NCBI GenBank assembly: GCA_964534305.1
Contig: CAZHPR010000005.1
Coordinates: 1 to 48,202, forward strand
Source of the DNA: CAZHPR01 sp964534305
GTDB taxonomy: Bacteria > Patescibacteriota > Minisyncoccia > Phycocordibacterales > WO2-35-19
DNA length: 48,202 nt
Reading direction: 5' to 3'
Made by a program: the position numbers and the translations under genes. Below the pieces are notes generated by a model that was given only the letters and a program-made list of their open reading frames with translations, made no database searches and was not told the origin of the DNA. Numbering within the stretch: position 1 is the first letter of the stretch; each line of letters starts with the position of its first letter. Shown in pieces: positions 22,369 through 29,346 of this stretch.

Positions 22369-22398
22369 GGCCCCGACCGTTGTCACACGGTTGGGGCC
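22369..22398 (-). terminator. Hairpin after the 22406-23146 gene
   Basis: GGCCCC-gACCGT-loop-ACGGTt-GGGGCC. On the minus strand it lies 7 nt after the stop; the T run is weak. Confidence 0.6.
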
Positions 22399-22405
22399 AC
22401 ACGGA

Positions 22406-23146
22406 TCACCTTCTTGAAGTGACCCTAAAATTTCGCCATCTGAGGTACTTGACTAAGACGAGAGCAAGTACCCCAGCCGCGATCAAGTGTACCGTTCTTG
22501 GTTCGGGGACTTCGCTCGCGTCCTTGTTCTTGGGGGCGATGATTCCCGCCCACAAGGCCTTGGCTCCATCGGTGCGGATCTCGATCTTGTTGACGCCGAG
22601 GTGGGCGTACTTGGACAGATCGATGATGCATTCGGCCTTCTCCTTTGTGCACTTGGATATGTCCACCTCAACTTTTACTCCGTTGATGTAGACTTCTACC
22701 CAGGTGCCACTCGTGCCGATGAGAAGCTCACCTTGGAAAGTGTACGTTCCATCTCCCTCGAGGAAAAATTCCTCGCTGAAGACGATTGTACCCATGTCCA
22801 TAGGATTGGCTTCCATCTGGTCCGGTGCCAAGTTGCGTTCTGGCCCCACCCACCTACCGTGAGGGTTGCGGGGTGACCAAACTTCGTTGGGTACCTCTTG
22901 GCCAGGAGACGTGCTTCGGGTGGTCCGGAACTCAAGTCCCGGATTGGACGTAGACGACACCGTCTCAGTCCGGATCTTCGGGTCGTTGACCCTGAAGTCG
23001 CCCGACATGAAGACCGTCGATGAATCGCTAGGCCCTCCCAATGTTGACGCGCCGTAGTACGGCGTGCAGTAGGCAAACTGGCTACCTAGCGCAAAAAGCG
23101 CAAGGGCCAGGAGTGTGGCCAACCACGGCCTCTTAAAAGGTTCCAT
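22406..23146 (-). CDS. PEP-CTERM surface protein
   Basis: 246 aa from the ATG at 23146, placed by TTGGAGG 8 nt upstream. Residues 1-28 form a signal peptide (PWLATLLALALFALGSQFAYC). The body is extracytoplasmic. The C-terminus has SEVPEPRT, one hydrophobic helix (VHLIAAGVLALVLVKYL) and a basic end (RWRNFRVTSRR): the PEP-CTERM sorting signal cut by exosortases, here in a slightly diverged form. It has its own promoter and a hairpin terminator, and is much GC-richer than the AT-rich core genes. It differs from the other three PEP-CTERM proteins here in body and tail. Confidence 0.85.
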   Translation of the reverse strand: MEPFKRPWLATLLALALFALGSQFAYCTPYYGASTLGGPSDSSTVFMSGDFRVNDPKIRTETVSSTSNPGLEFRTTRSTSPGQEVPNEVWSPRNPHGRWVGPERNLAPDQMEANPMDMGTIVFSEEFFLEGDGTYTFQGELLIGTSGTWVEVYINGVKVEVDISKCTKEKAECIIDLSKYAHLGVNKIEIRTDGAKALWAGIIAPKNKDASEVPEPRTVHLIAAGVLALVLVKYLRWRNFRVTSRR

Positions 23147-23192
23147 ACCATCATCCTCCAATTTTTAGATTCTGTAAGAACAGTTCTCTATA

Positions 23193-23221
23193 AGTATATC
23201 ATTAAACATCAAAAAAGTAAA
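23193..23221 (-). promoter_or_regulatory. Promoter of the first PEP-CTERM gene
   Basis: Minus strand: TTTACT (23216-23221), 17-nt spacer, TATACT (23193-23198). A small hairpin (AGAAC/GTTCT) lies in the leader. Confidence 0.65.
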
Positions 23222-23246
23222 CCTTAAGGTTTTTAGGGTTTTTATA

Positions 23247-23292
23247 TAAAAAAATACGGCGCTGGGTTCCCAAAATGGGAACTCAACGCCGT
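23247..23292 (-). terminator. Terminator of the second PEP-CTERM gene
   Basis: Minus strand: ACGGCGTTGAGTTCCC-atttt-GGGAACCCAGCGCCGT followed by ATTTTTTT. Confidence 0.9.
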
Positions 23293-23338
23293 CTCCGAGG
23301 GAATCAGAGAAAGAACTGTTCTGTCCGCCGGACCTGTG

Positions 23339-24085
23339 TTAGTCCTTGCGCCGGCGGATGGCCGCCAGAGCCAGAAGTCCTGCGCCCATGAGCGCATACG
23401 TGCCCGGTTCGGGAACTCCCGAAGCTTCACCCATGAATGGTGCGAACTGGCCTCCACCGTGGATACCACTGTAAAATTTCTCGCCTGAGGCATTTTGGAA
23501 TACCAGGCCGAATACGGACCCCGCTGGGTTGAATGAAGCAACCGCACCTTCGCTGGCACTCCCACCGTAGATGAGAGTCGGAAACAGGATTGAGAGAGGG
23601 TTCGAAGGGTTGTAGTAGTACAACTTGTTCCCTGTCTCCCACGCCGACACCTCGAGTGTGATCACGGTATTCACGGTACCGGGATCCATGAGGAATAGGT
23701 TCGAGTCCGGACTGGTACCGTTTCCCCAGTATTTCGTCAGAGCCACCGAGTAGTCTGGCGAATTGGGGTTTGCGGCGTACGCGCCGGTGCCCGTGATGAA
23801 GTAGCCGATGTTCATCTGGGCTCCGTCAAAAGACGTGTTGTCCCAGTATGGATTTCCGTCTTCGTTCGGGGCCACCATCGGTTGCCATGCGCCGATTTGT
23901 CCTGGCGACGTGTTGATGACGTTGAGACCGCCTCCTGACATCTTCACCACCATGTCGTTGTAGTCGCGGTCCGGGGCATTGATTTTGACGTCCTCGATTC
24001 CAATCCAAATGGTCGCTGCGCTGGCGGGTGCCAGGCAGAAAAACGCGAGCAGGATGGCAAATGCCATCGTCTTGAAGAGGTTCAT
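23339..24085 (-). CDS. PEP-CTERM surface protein
   Basis: 248 aa. Signal peptide at residues 1-23 (MAFAILLAFFCLAPASAAT). The body begins IWIGIEDVKINAPDRDYNDMVV, and DRDYNDMVV resembles the conserved core of DUF4114-type secreted domains. The tail VPEPGTYALMGAGLLALAAI-RRRK is a textbook PEP-CTERM signal: PEP motif, helix, Arg cluster. GGGAGGAG lies about 8 nt before the ATG, a canonical promoter is upstream and a strong terminator is downstream. The DNA of its signal peptide and tail is nearly identical to that of the next gene (24317-25149), while the middle is unrelated. Confidence 0.9.
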   Translation of the reverse strand: MNLFKTMAFAILLAFFCLAPASAATIWIGIEDVKINAPDRDYNDMVVKMSGGGLNVINTSPGQIGAWQPMVAPNEDGNPYWDNTSFDGAQMNIGYFITGTGAYAANPNSPDYSVALTKYWGNGTSPDSNLFLMDPGTVNTVITLEVSAWETGNKLYYYNPSNPLSILFPTLIYGGSASEGAVASFNPAGSVFGLVFQNASGEKFYSGIHGGGQFAPFMGEASGVPEPGTYALMGAGLLALAAIRRRKD

Positions 24086-24183
24086 TGCTGAAACTCCTCC
24101 CTTCCTTGATTCAAAGAGCTCTTCCGACCTTTAGGAAGATCGGGAGGTAGACTAGTCTTTTACAGACTTGTCAACCGTGCTCG

Positions 24184-24212
24184 ATATTACTCCTTACTTG
24201 ATTTTATGTCAA
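24184..24212 (-). promoter_or_regulatory. Promoter of the second PEP-CTERM gene
   Basis: Minus strand: TTGACA (24207-24212), 17-nt spacer, TAATAT (24184-24189). A second TTGACA lies about 35 nt downstream. The leader is about 100 nt. Confidence 0.6.
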
Positions 24213-24239
24213 TAGTATCGGATAAATTAAAATTTATAT

Positions 24240-24279
24240 AAAAAAAGCCCCCGAGGCACGCCGTAGCGTACCCGGAAGC
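24240..24279 (-). terminator. Terminator of the third PEP-CTERM gene
   Basis: Minus strand: GCTTCCGGGTACGC-tacg-GCGTGCCTCGGGGGC with one bulge and a few G-U pairs, followed by seven T. Confidence 0.85.
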
Positions 24280-24316
24280 CGAACCCCATTTCGGGGTAAG
24301 TGGATGGAATCGGAGG

Positions 24317-25149
24317 TCAGGCCCTGCGCCGGCGGATGGCTGCCAGAGCCAGAAGCCCTGCGCCCATCAGAGCGTACGTGCCCGGTTCGGGGACTTGGCC
24401 GGTTGACTCAATTTTCCCAGCCCAGATGANNNNNNNNNNNNNNNNNNNNNNNNNNNNNNNNNNNNNNNNNNNNNNNNNNNNNNNNNNNNNNNNNNNNNNN
24501 NNNNNNNNNNNNNNNNNNNNNNNNNNNNNTACGTGCCCGGTTCGGGGACTTGGCCGGTTGACTCAATTTTCCCAGCCCAGATGACACCTGATACATCACC
24601 CCAGAGTTGGTAGTGATGCATCGAAATCGTGTTCATTCCGGGTGCAAGAAAGTTGTCGAGTTGGATGATCCTGAACTCCCCAGGTTGACAGGATATCTGT
24701 CCTTGGGCACACGCCGAGTCTGGCGTCCCGTTCGGTACCATTAGAAGTTGGCCCAACGGGAACAGCGTATTCGTGATGTAGACAGCCATCGTGTCGTCGG
24801 CGCCAAAAATCGCCTGACCAACATTGTTTACACCGGTAAGCATGAAAGACTCCCAGTATATGGCTGTTGGCGGACCAACGATTGTGGTGTTGGGTAGCAC
24901 ATTGCCAGAGCCGTAGCCGGTGTCTTCATAACTAACCCACTTACCGACAGGGTCGGTCCACACTGGGATAACGCTTGGCAATACGTCCCACGCCGGGTGT
25001 GGTGTGATCAGCACGTTCGCGGCGGTCTGGTTGTTGCCCTCATTGATTCCGTCTCCGGACTCGAACGAGATGGTCGCTGCGCTGGCGGGTGCCAGGCAGA
25101 AAACGGAGAGCATGATGGCCAGCATGGCCATCGTCGTGAGGTTTTTCAT
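24317..25149 (-). CDS. PEP-CTERM surface protein, interrupted only by a false assembly gap
   Basis: As printed the frame runs into 100 N. The 55 bp on both sides of the N run are identical, and removing one copy plus the N run (155 nt) restores a single frame of 225 aa ending in TGA at 24317-24319. Signal peptide at residues 1-24 (MAMLAIMLSVFCLAPASAAT). The body has YWESFMLTGVNNVG, TMAVYITN and MNTISMHHYQLWGD, like a carbohydrate-binding or lectin-type beta sandwich. The restored tail is VPEPGTYALMGAGLLALAAI-RRRRA. AAAGGAGGG lies 9 nt before the ATG; the promoter is ideal (TTGACA-17-TATACT). Confidence 0.88.
24375..24584. other. Assembly gap (100 N) with duplicated 55-bp flanks
   Basis: 24375-24429 and 24530-24584 are the same 55 bp; 24430-24529 is N. 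This is what two contigs sharing a k-mer-length overlap look like when a scaffolder leaves them unmerged. Confidence 0.9.
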
Positions 25150-25244
25150 TTCTGAAAACCCTCCTTTCTCTTCAAAAGTTAAGGTGCGCTTTTCTCTGTC
25201 TCCCGAAAGGGACAAAGAAAAGGTCCATAACATGGACGTATACA

Positions 25245-25273
25245 AGTATAGCATAGGGTTGATTTAATGTCAA
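25245..25273 (-). promoter_or_regulatory. Promoter of the third PEP-CTERM gene
   Basis: Minus strand: TTGACA (25268-25273), 17-nt spacer, TATACT (25245-25250). The leader contains two hairpins: GTCCAT-aac-ATGGAC (25223-25237) and a CTTTTCT/AGAAAAG stem (about 25189-25222). Confidence 0.8.
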
Positions 25274-25303
25274 AGAGATTTCAAGGGCATTTTGTTGTTG
25301 CAA

Positions 25304-25352
25304 GCAGAGCACCAAAAAAGCCTTGTGGTTTAAGGCTTTTTTGGTGCTCTGC
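25304..25352. terminator. Perfect 21-bp inverted repeat, likely two-way terminator
   Basis: Arms 25304-25324 and 25332-25352, loop of 7. The A6 and T6 runs inside the arms give a U-rich end in both directions. It lies after the 25366-25884 gene on the minus strand. Confidence 0.85.
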
Positions 25353-25365
25353 AATTTTTACTTTT

Positions 25366-25884
25366 TTAGTTTTGTTTTAGGTCGGTGAAGGTGATATTTG
25401 TAGGGATCTCAAACTTACTATTGTCTATACTTTTCCAAGGGCTACAAGTGTAATCTACCTGATCGTTGGTCCCAACGAGTTGCGCCTGCTCATTTGGAGA
25501 AGCATTTGTTGTTGCACTCCTTGCGACGGGAGCTTTGTATCCTATTGGTTGCAAACTAGTCCAAGTGTAAGTGGTGTCATCTTTGATAATAAGGTAGCTC
25601 TGGAAATTCTGATTTATTATTTGAGTATTGATATTAAATTCTCCGTAAACCTGTTTGCCATCTGTAAACACCTTGCCCGAGACTTGAGAAGTTGCATCTT
25701 CTTTTAGAAATGTACACTCATAAGATTTGCCGAGCTTCATAATACTCTCTATGGAGTATTTGCCAGTGATACTCCCATCTTCGCTAGCAACAGGAGCAGG
25801 ACTACCTCCTCCCCTAGTTATCAAGAATACTCCCGCTAGTACCACTACTACCCCAACCCCTGCCCATAAAAATTGTTTATTCAT
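25366..25884 (-). CDS. Membrane-anchored secreted protein of unknown function
   Basis: 172 aa. Residues 5-24 form a hydrophobic anchor (FLWAGVGVVVVLAGVFLI), followed by a low-complexity linker (GGGSPAPVAS). The domain has GKYSIESIMKLGKSYECTF and ends with DYTCSPWKSIDNSKFEIPTNITFTDL. The two cysteines (YECTF, DYTCSPW) may form a disulfide. I remember similar small proteins in Parcubacteria; none has a known role. It starts 13 nt after the stop of the transglutaminase-like gene, so the two are probably one operon. Confidence 0.75.
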   Translation of the reverse strand: MNKQFLWAGVGVVVVLAGVFLITRGGGSPAPVASEDGSITGKYSIESIMKLGKSYECTFLKEDATSQVSGKVFTDGKQVYGEFNINTQIINQNFQSYLIIKDDTTYTWTSLQPIGYKAPVARSATTNASPNEQAQLVGTNDQVDYTCSPWKSIDNSKFEIPTNITFTDLKQN

Positions 25885-25897
25885 TTTATTTATTAAA

Positions 25898-26530
25898 TTA
25901 TTTCTTGTTAATATATTCCTCTATTTTGCCAGCATCTATCTCTACTTGGCTTGCCCTCCTTATGTGTTTTTTATTTTCTTTTGGGACGAAATCAATATGT
26001 GCTGACTTGTCTATCGCCTCTGCAATTGTATCCAAATCGTCTTCTTCTGCAAGCCAAGAATATCCAAATTTGCTAAATGGATCAAAGGGTTTTGAAAAGG
26101 ATAAGAGAGTTTTTTTGCCATCGTTCAAAAAGTATTCATGAAAGAAAGAGAGAGCGAGTTCTCTGTTTGTTTTATAGATTGGGTCGCGATATCGGAGTAC
26201 GGCATGGTTTGTTTTGCTTATGGCGCCGAGGTATCCATTTATTTTAAAAACAGCAACGACATGATCAGAATCAGGTCGCTTTGCCTTGAGGTCTAGAAGG
26301 TAAGATTCTACTCCGTGATACTTTAGGGCGGTTATGGCAAGAAGCGCCCCCTCAAAGCAGTGTGCCTCTCTTTGTTTTAAGACTTTCCTTGGGGAGTAGT
26401 AAGTTTCTCCTTGGTTTTCGAAGTTAAAGGGTAATTTTTCTAAGAAATCCTGTATCTTGCTCGGGGTATTCAGCTTTGATATCACCTTTATTTCCCGCTC
26501 GTTTAGGTATTTTTTGATTTGTTCTATCAT
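25898..26530 (-). CDS. Transglutaminase-like (papain-fold) protein
   Basis: 210 aa. REAHCFEGALLAITALKYHG fits the Cys nucleophile block of transglutaminase-like proteins, SDHVVAVFKINGYLGAISKTNH the His block, and Asp residues follow (YRDPIYKTNRELA). No signal peptide or membrane segment is visible. Such folds act as peptidases or amide transferases; which one is open. A TATAAT ends 6 nt before the ATG, so the mRNA is leaderless; the 172-aa secreted protein follows in the same unit. Confidence 0.72.
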   Translation of the reverse strand: MIEQIKKYLNEREIKVISKLNTPSKIQDFLEKLPFNFENQGETYYSPRKVLKQREAHCFEGALLAITALKYHGVESYLLDLKAKRPDSDHVVAVFKINGYLGAISKTNHAVLRYRDPIYKTNRELALSFFHEYFLNDGKKTLLSFSKPFDPFSKFGYSWLAEEDDLDTIAEAIDKSAHIDFVPKENKKHIRRASQVEIDAGKIEEYINKK

Positions 26531-26536
26531 TTGTTT

Positions 26537-26542
26537 ATTATA
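26537..26542 (-). promoter_or_regulatory. -10 box of the transglutaminase-like gene (leaderless)
   Basis: TATAAT on the minus strand, 6 nt before the ATG at 26530. Confidence 0.7.
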
Positions 26543-26548
26543 CTCTAC

Positions 26549-26586
26549 CTCACCCCCGGCCCCTCCCCTTGCAAAGGGTAGGGGAG
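26549..26586. repeat. Palindromic intergenic element
   Basis: CCCCTCCCCTT-gc-AAAGGGTAGGGG with an outer CTCACCCCCGG arm. REP-like family member. Confidence 0.55.
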
Positions 26587-26598
26587 AAAAACAACAGC

Positions 26599-26958
26599 CT
26601 AAACGCTTTTCATTAAAGATTGAAGTTTCTTAAGGGTTAATTGTATATTACTTTCTATTTCAACATTTAAAAATCTAATTGTTTTATAGCCAAGTTCTTT
26701 AAAAAATTTATCTCTGACTTGATCATATTCTTTTACTTCTCTTTTATTATGTATTTCTCCATCTAACTCAACTATTAATTTTTTCTCTGCGCAATAAAAA
26801 TCTAGTATATACCCGCCGATACTGTGTTGTCTTTTAAACTTTACTCCTAACTTTTTATTCCTCAATTCATTCCAAAGCAAATTCTCTGATGAGGTAGACT
26901 TATTTCTTAACTCAACTCTTCTTTCTTTAAAGATTTTGTTGTTATGGATCTGAGACAT
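26599..26958 (-). CDS. DUF559 family (Vsr/PD-(D/E)XK-like) endonuclease
   Basis: 119 aa, the typical DUF559 length. Seen: SENLLWNELRNKKLGVKFKRQHSIGGYILDFYCAEKKLIVELDGEIH, where D (ILDFY) and E-x-D (VELDG) form the metal site of the very-short-patch-repair-like fold. The C-terminus IRFLNVEIESNI also fits the family. These small nucleases are widespread and often sit near mobile or repeat DNA; here palindromic elements flank the gene on both sides. The exact role is unknown. Confidence 0.9.
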   Translation of the reverse strand: MSQIHNNKIFKERRVELRNKSTSSENLLWNELRNKKLGVKFKRQHSIGGYILDFYCAEKKLIVELDGEIHNKREVKEYDQVRDKFFKELGYKTIRFLNVEIESNIQLTLKKLQSLMKSV

Positions 26959-26973
26959 TGTTTTGTGTTTGGT

Positions 26974-27013
26974 TCCCTTCCCCTTTGCAAGGGGAAGGGT
27001 TAGGGATGAGGTA
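26974..27013. repeat. Palindromic intergenic element
   Basis: CCCTTCCCCTT-tgc-AAGGGGAAGGG (perfect) followed by TTAGGGATGAGGTA. Best-preserved member of the family. Confidence 0.65.
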
Positions 27014-27063
27014 GATTACGGATGTAGGATGAGGTTTTACCCTTATTATGATATTCTAACAAC

Positions 27064-27810
27064 ATGTCAAAAACTAAACCAATAATTGCATTATTAATAT
27101 TGCTCGTAATCGCCTTTGTTTACCTTACATATTTTAAAAACAAGCCTACAGATCCTACTATTTCCCTAGAGTCTATCGATACGGTAGAAATAAGCAGCTC
27201 TACAGACAGTGTAAATACGACCGACAACACAAACACTCTTTCAATCAAGGAAAAATCTTGGGCTGTTTTGCAAAAGTATGTTGAATTTGCAAAGAACAAA
27301 AATATTGAAGGAGTAAAGAGTCTCTCCTATCAACTGACAGATTCTTGCAAGAATTATTCTACTGAAGAGGAGAAAAAAGATTGCGATGCGAGGATGTCAA
27401 CCGTCGCCTTCTTTGGGGGCGCCTTTGCCAAAAAAGATTTTGTACATATCTGGAGTGACAACAGACAGATAATACTTGCAACTGATTTTAGGATAGAAGA
27501 AAACGAGGAGGCAATAAGCAAGACTCGCTCTATGATTTATTTTGTAATTGATGGTGGAGTGATTAAGGTTTTGAAATTTGACCCAGCAAAAGGTTCTATT
27601 ATGAAGAAGACTTCAGAGATTACAAAAGAGGAGCGCGACAGGAAACTCTTGGAATTTACAACTGATGCTGATATGGATGGTATAGAGGATTATCTGGAAA
27701 AGTGTCTTTCTATAAGTCAGGACAGTAGCTGTACAAAGACAGACCCAACCAAGAGAGATAGTGATGGAGATGGATTTTGGGACGGTATAGAAGCGCTGTT
27801 TTATAAATAA
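27064..27810 (+). CDS. Membrane-anchored protein with Asp-rich calcium-binding repeats
   Basis: 248 aa. One N-terminal membrane helix (residues 5-23, IIALLILLVIAFVYLTYF), a Thr/Ser-rich linker, and a helical then beta-rich body (SWAVLQKYVEFAKNKNIEGVK...). The C-terminus TDADMDGIEDYLEK ... DPTKRDSDGDGFWDGIEAL is a thrombospondin type-3-like calcium repeat. TATTCT ends 6 nt before the ATG, a weaker leaderless signal. The stop is directly followed by the start of tag. Function is unknown. Confidence 0.75.
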   Translation: MSKTKPIIALLILLVIAFVYLTYFKNKPTDPTISLESIDTVEISSSTDSVNTTDNTNTLSIKEKSWAVLQKYVEFAKNKNIEGVKSLSYQLTDSCKNYSTEEEKKDCDARMSTVAFFGGAFAKKDFVHIWSDNRQIILATDFRIEENEEAISKTRSMIYFVIDGGVIKVLKFDPAKGSIMKKTSEITKEERDRKLLEFTTDADMDGIEDYLEKCLSISQDSSCTKTDPTKRDSDGDGFWDGIEALFYK

Positions 27811-28383
27811 ATGAAAGAGATAAAAAGGTGCCCTTGGCTCAATCTAGAGAACGATCTGTACAAGAAGTATCATGACCTTGAGTGGGGCGTGCCAGTCTAC
27901 CTCGACAAAAAGATTTTTGAATTTCTAGTCCTTGAGTCCTTTCAGGCTGGGCTTTCTTGGCAAATAATATTAAACAAAAGAGAAAACTTTAGAAAAGCTT
28001 TTGCAAATTTTGATTTTGAAAAAGTCGCAAAGTTTGGCAAAAAGGAAATCGGTAAACTCCTTGGAGACGCTGGTATTGTCCGCAACAAGCTAAAGATAGA
28101 GGCGACGATACAAAATGCAAAAAAGTTTTTGGAAGTTAGGAGTGAGTTCGGCACATTTTCAAAATATATGTGGGGCTTTGTTGGCGGTAAGAAAATTGTT
28201 CACAAACTAAAAACTCTCAAAGACTATCCAGAATATACAAAAGAAGCAGAAATATTTGCAAAGGATTTGAAAAGAAGGGGCTTCAAGTTTCTTGGACCCA
28301 AGGTTGTTTATGCTCATATGCAGGCAGTCGGTATGGTAAACGACCATGTCTTAACCTGCTTTAGGCACAAACAGTTAAAGTAA
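27811..28383 (+). CDS. tag: DNA-3-methyladenine glycosylase I
   Basis: 190 aa, the family length. Tag removes 3-methyladenine from DNA, starting base-excision repair. Seen: CPWL near the start (zinc ligand C7), YHDLEWGVP (H21 and the product-binding Trp region), LESFQAGLSW (E41, base recognition), and GMVNDHVLTCF near the end (H179 and C183, the other zinc ligands). It follows the previous gene without a gap. It is convergent with the fourth PEP-CTERM gene and they share the hairpin at 28.4 kb. Confidence 0.95.
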   Translation: MKEIKRCPWLNLENDLYKKYHDLEWGVPVYLDKKIFEFLVLESFQAGLSWQIILNKRENFRKAFANFDFEKVAKFGKKEIGKLLGDAGIVRNKLKIEATIQNAKKFLEVRSEFGTFSKYMWGFVGGKKIVHKLKTLKDYPEYTKEAEIFAKDLKRRGFKFLGPKVVYAHMQAVGMVNDHVLTCFRHKQLK

Positions 28384-28418
28384 AAAAAGCGACCCCAACG
28401 CGCGAGCGTCAGGGTGCT
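28382..28418 (-). terminator. Terminator of the fourth PEP-CTERM gene
   Basis: Minus strand: AGCACCCTGACGC-tcgc-GCGTTGGGGTCGCT followed by seven T. It may also stop tag on the plus strand. Confidence 0.8.
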
Positions 28419-28466
28419 GAGTAAATGTGCTACCTCTCTTCTGGAGGTTTTTGTTGTTGCTGTTGC

Positions 28467-29237
28467 CTAGGCCCTGCGCCGCCTGATGAAAGCGATGCCG
28501 AGGAGGCCCGCGCCCATCATGGCGTACGTCGCCGGCTCGGGAACCTCCCCACCCCTTCCTTCGAAGTTGTAGGTTGTCGAGCCGTTTTGTGTGCCGATGG
28601 TGTAGGCATCCACGGCGGCCTGGAGGCCGTTTACCCAGCCACTCCCAACCTTGAATCCTTCGAATCCGAAGACCGTATGGAAACCAATGTTGGGTCTGAA
28701 TGCCAATACCTCGGCAAACGAACATGAGTTTCCCTGCGAACAGCCGGCGCTCAAGGCACCGTTGGTAAACCACCAACCGTTATCCGAGGTGAGCGGGTTG
28801 TGTTGTTGCCATGTGTTGTCGACGATTGCTGTGCCGGCCAGATAGGGCTCGTAAACAAGCCTGCCCTGGAAGGCAAAGTTTGCATCGGTGACGTCGGCAT
28901 CAATGCCGAATTGCAGTGTCGGTGCAAGGATACCACCTCCCAAGGCACTAAACGTGCTGAATGAGAGTTCCGTGATTTCCGAAAGTTTCGCACCGGAGTT
29001 GTTGGCTTTGTAGAGCAACTCTCCGGAGGCGGCGTCGGTCACTCCCAGATGGGCACTTCCTGTGCCAAGCGGGGGTGCTCCGGGCCCATTCGCAAAGGAG
29101 CCGGTACCGGTGGTACCCGTTTCCTGAGCAAACGCCCATCCTCCCGTGGAAGAGGGACTGATGACAATCGTTGCCCCCTGGGCCGAGAAGGCCATCAGGG
29201 AGAGAATCAAGACGAACAGAAGCGCGATGCGCGTCAT
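28467..29237 (-). CDS. PEP-CTERM surface protein
   Basis: 256 aa. Signal peptide at residues 1-21 (IALLFVLILSLMAFSAQGA). The body is Gly/Ala/Ser-rich with two adjacent cysteines (AGCSQGNSCSF) and many aromatic beta-type stretches. The tail VPEPATYAMMGAGLLGIAFI-RRRRA is a clear PEP-CTERM signal. AGGAGG precedes the ATG by 6 nt. The leader has two perfect hairpins, one touching the SD. It lies 4 kb from the other three PEP-CTERM genes, separated by AT-rich genes. Confidence 0.9.
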   Translation of the reverse strand: MTRIALLFVLILSLMAFSAQGATIVISPSSTGGWAFAQETGTTGTGSFANGPGAPPLGTGSAHLGVTDAASGELLYKANNSGAKLSEITELSFSTFSALGGGILAPTLQFGIDADVTDANFAFQGRLVYEPYLAGTAIVDNTWQQHNPLTSDNGWWFTNGALSAGCSQGNSCSFAEVLAFRPNIGFHTVFGFEGFKVGSGWVNGLQAAVDAYTIGTQNGSTTYNFEGRGGEVPEPATYAMMGAGLLGIAFIRRRRA

Positions 29238-29240
29238 ACT

Positions 29241-29332
29241 TTCCTCCTAGCCCCAATGGGGCTCTGTCAAACAACAAAATTGAGCCTCTAGGCTCATAAA
29301 TACATACTACACCAAAGCTTCAAAAAACGCAA
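29241..29332 (-). promoter_or_regulatory. Promoter and hairpin leader of the fourth PEP-CTERM gene
   Basis: Minus strand: TTGCGT (29327-29332), 17-nt spacer, TAGTAT (29304-29309). The leader has TGAGCCT-AGGCTCA (29281-29296) and AGCCCC-att-GGGGCT (29249-29263), which ends directly at the AGGAGG SD (29243-29248). Such placement could modulate ribosome access. Confidence 0.65.
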
Positions 29333-29346
29333 GTTTCGTGTCAAAA

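Noticed and set aside
22425..24008. Arg/Pro-rich frames overlapping the PEP-CTERM genes
   Set aside because: Shadows in GC-rich DNA; the PEP-CTERM frames have signal peptides, SDs and sorting tails.
24300..24584. A real tandem duplication of the PEP-CTERM tail at the N gap
   Set aside because: The repeat is exactly 55 bp, starts and ends exactly at the gap, and removing it restores the frame to a multiple of three.
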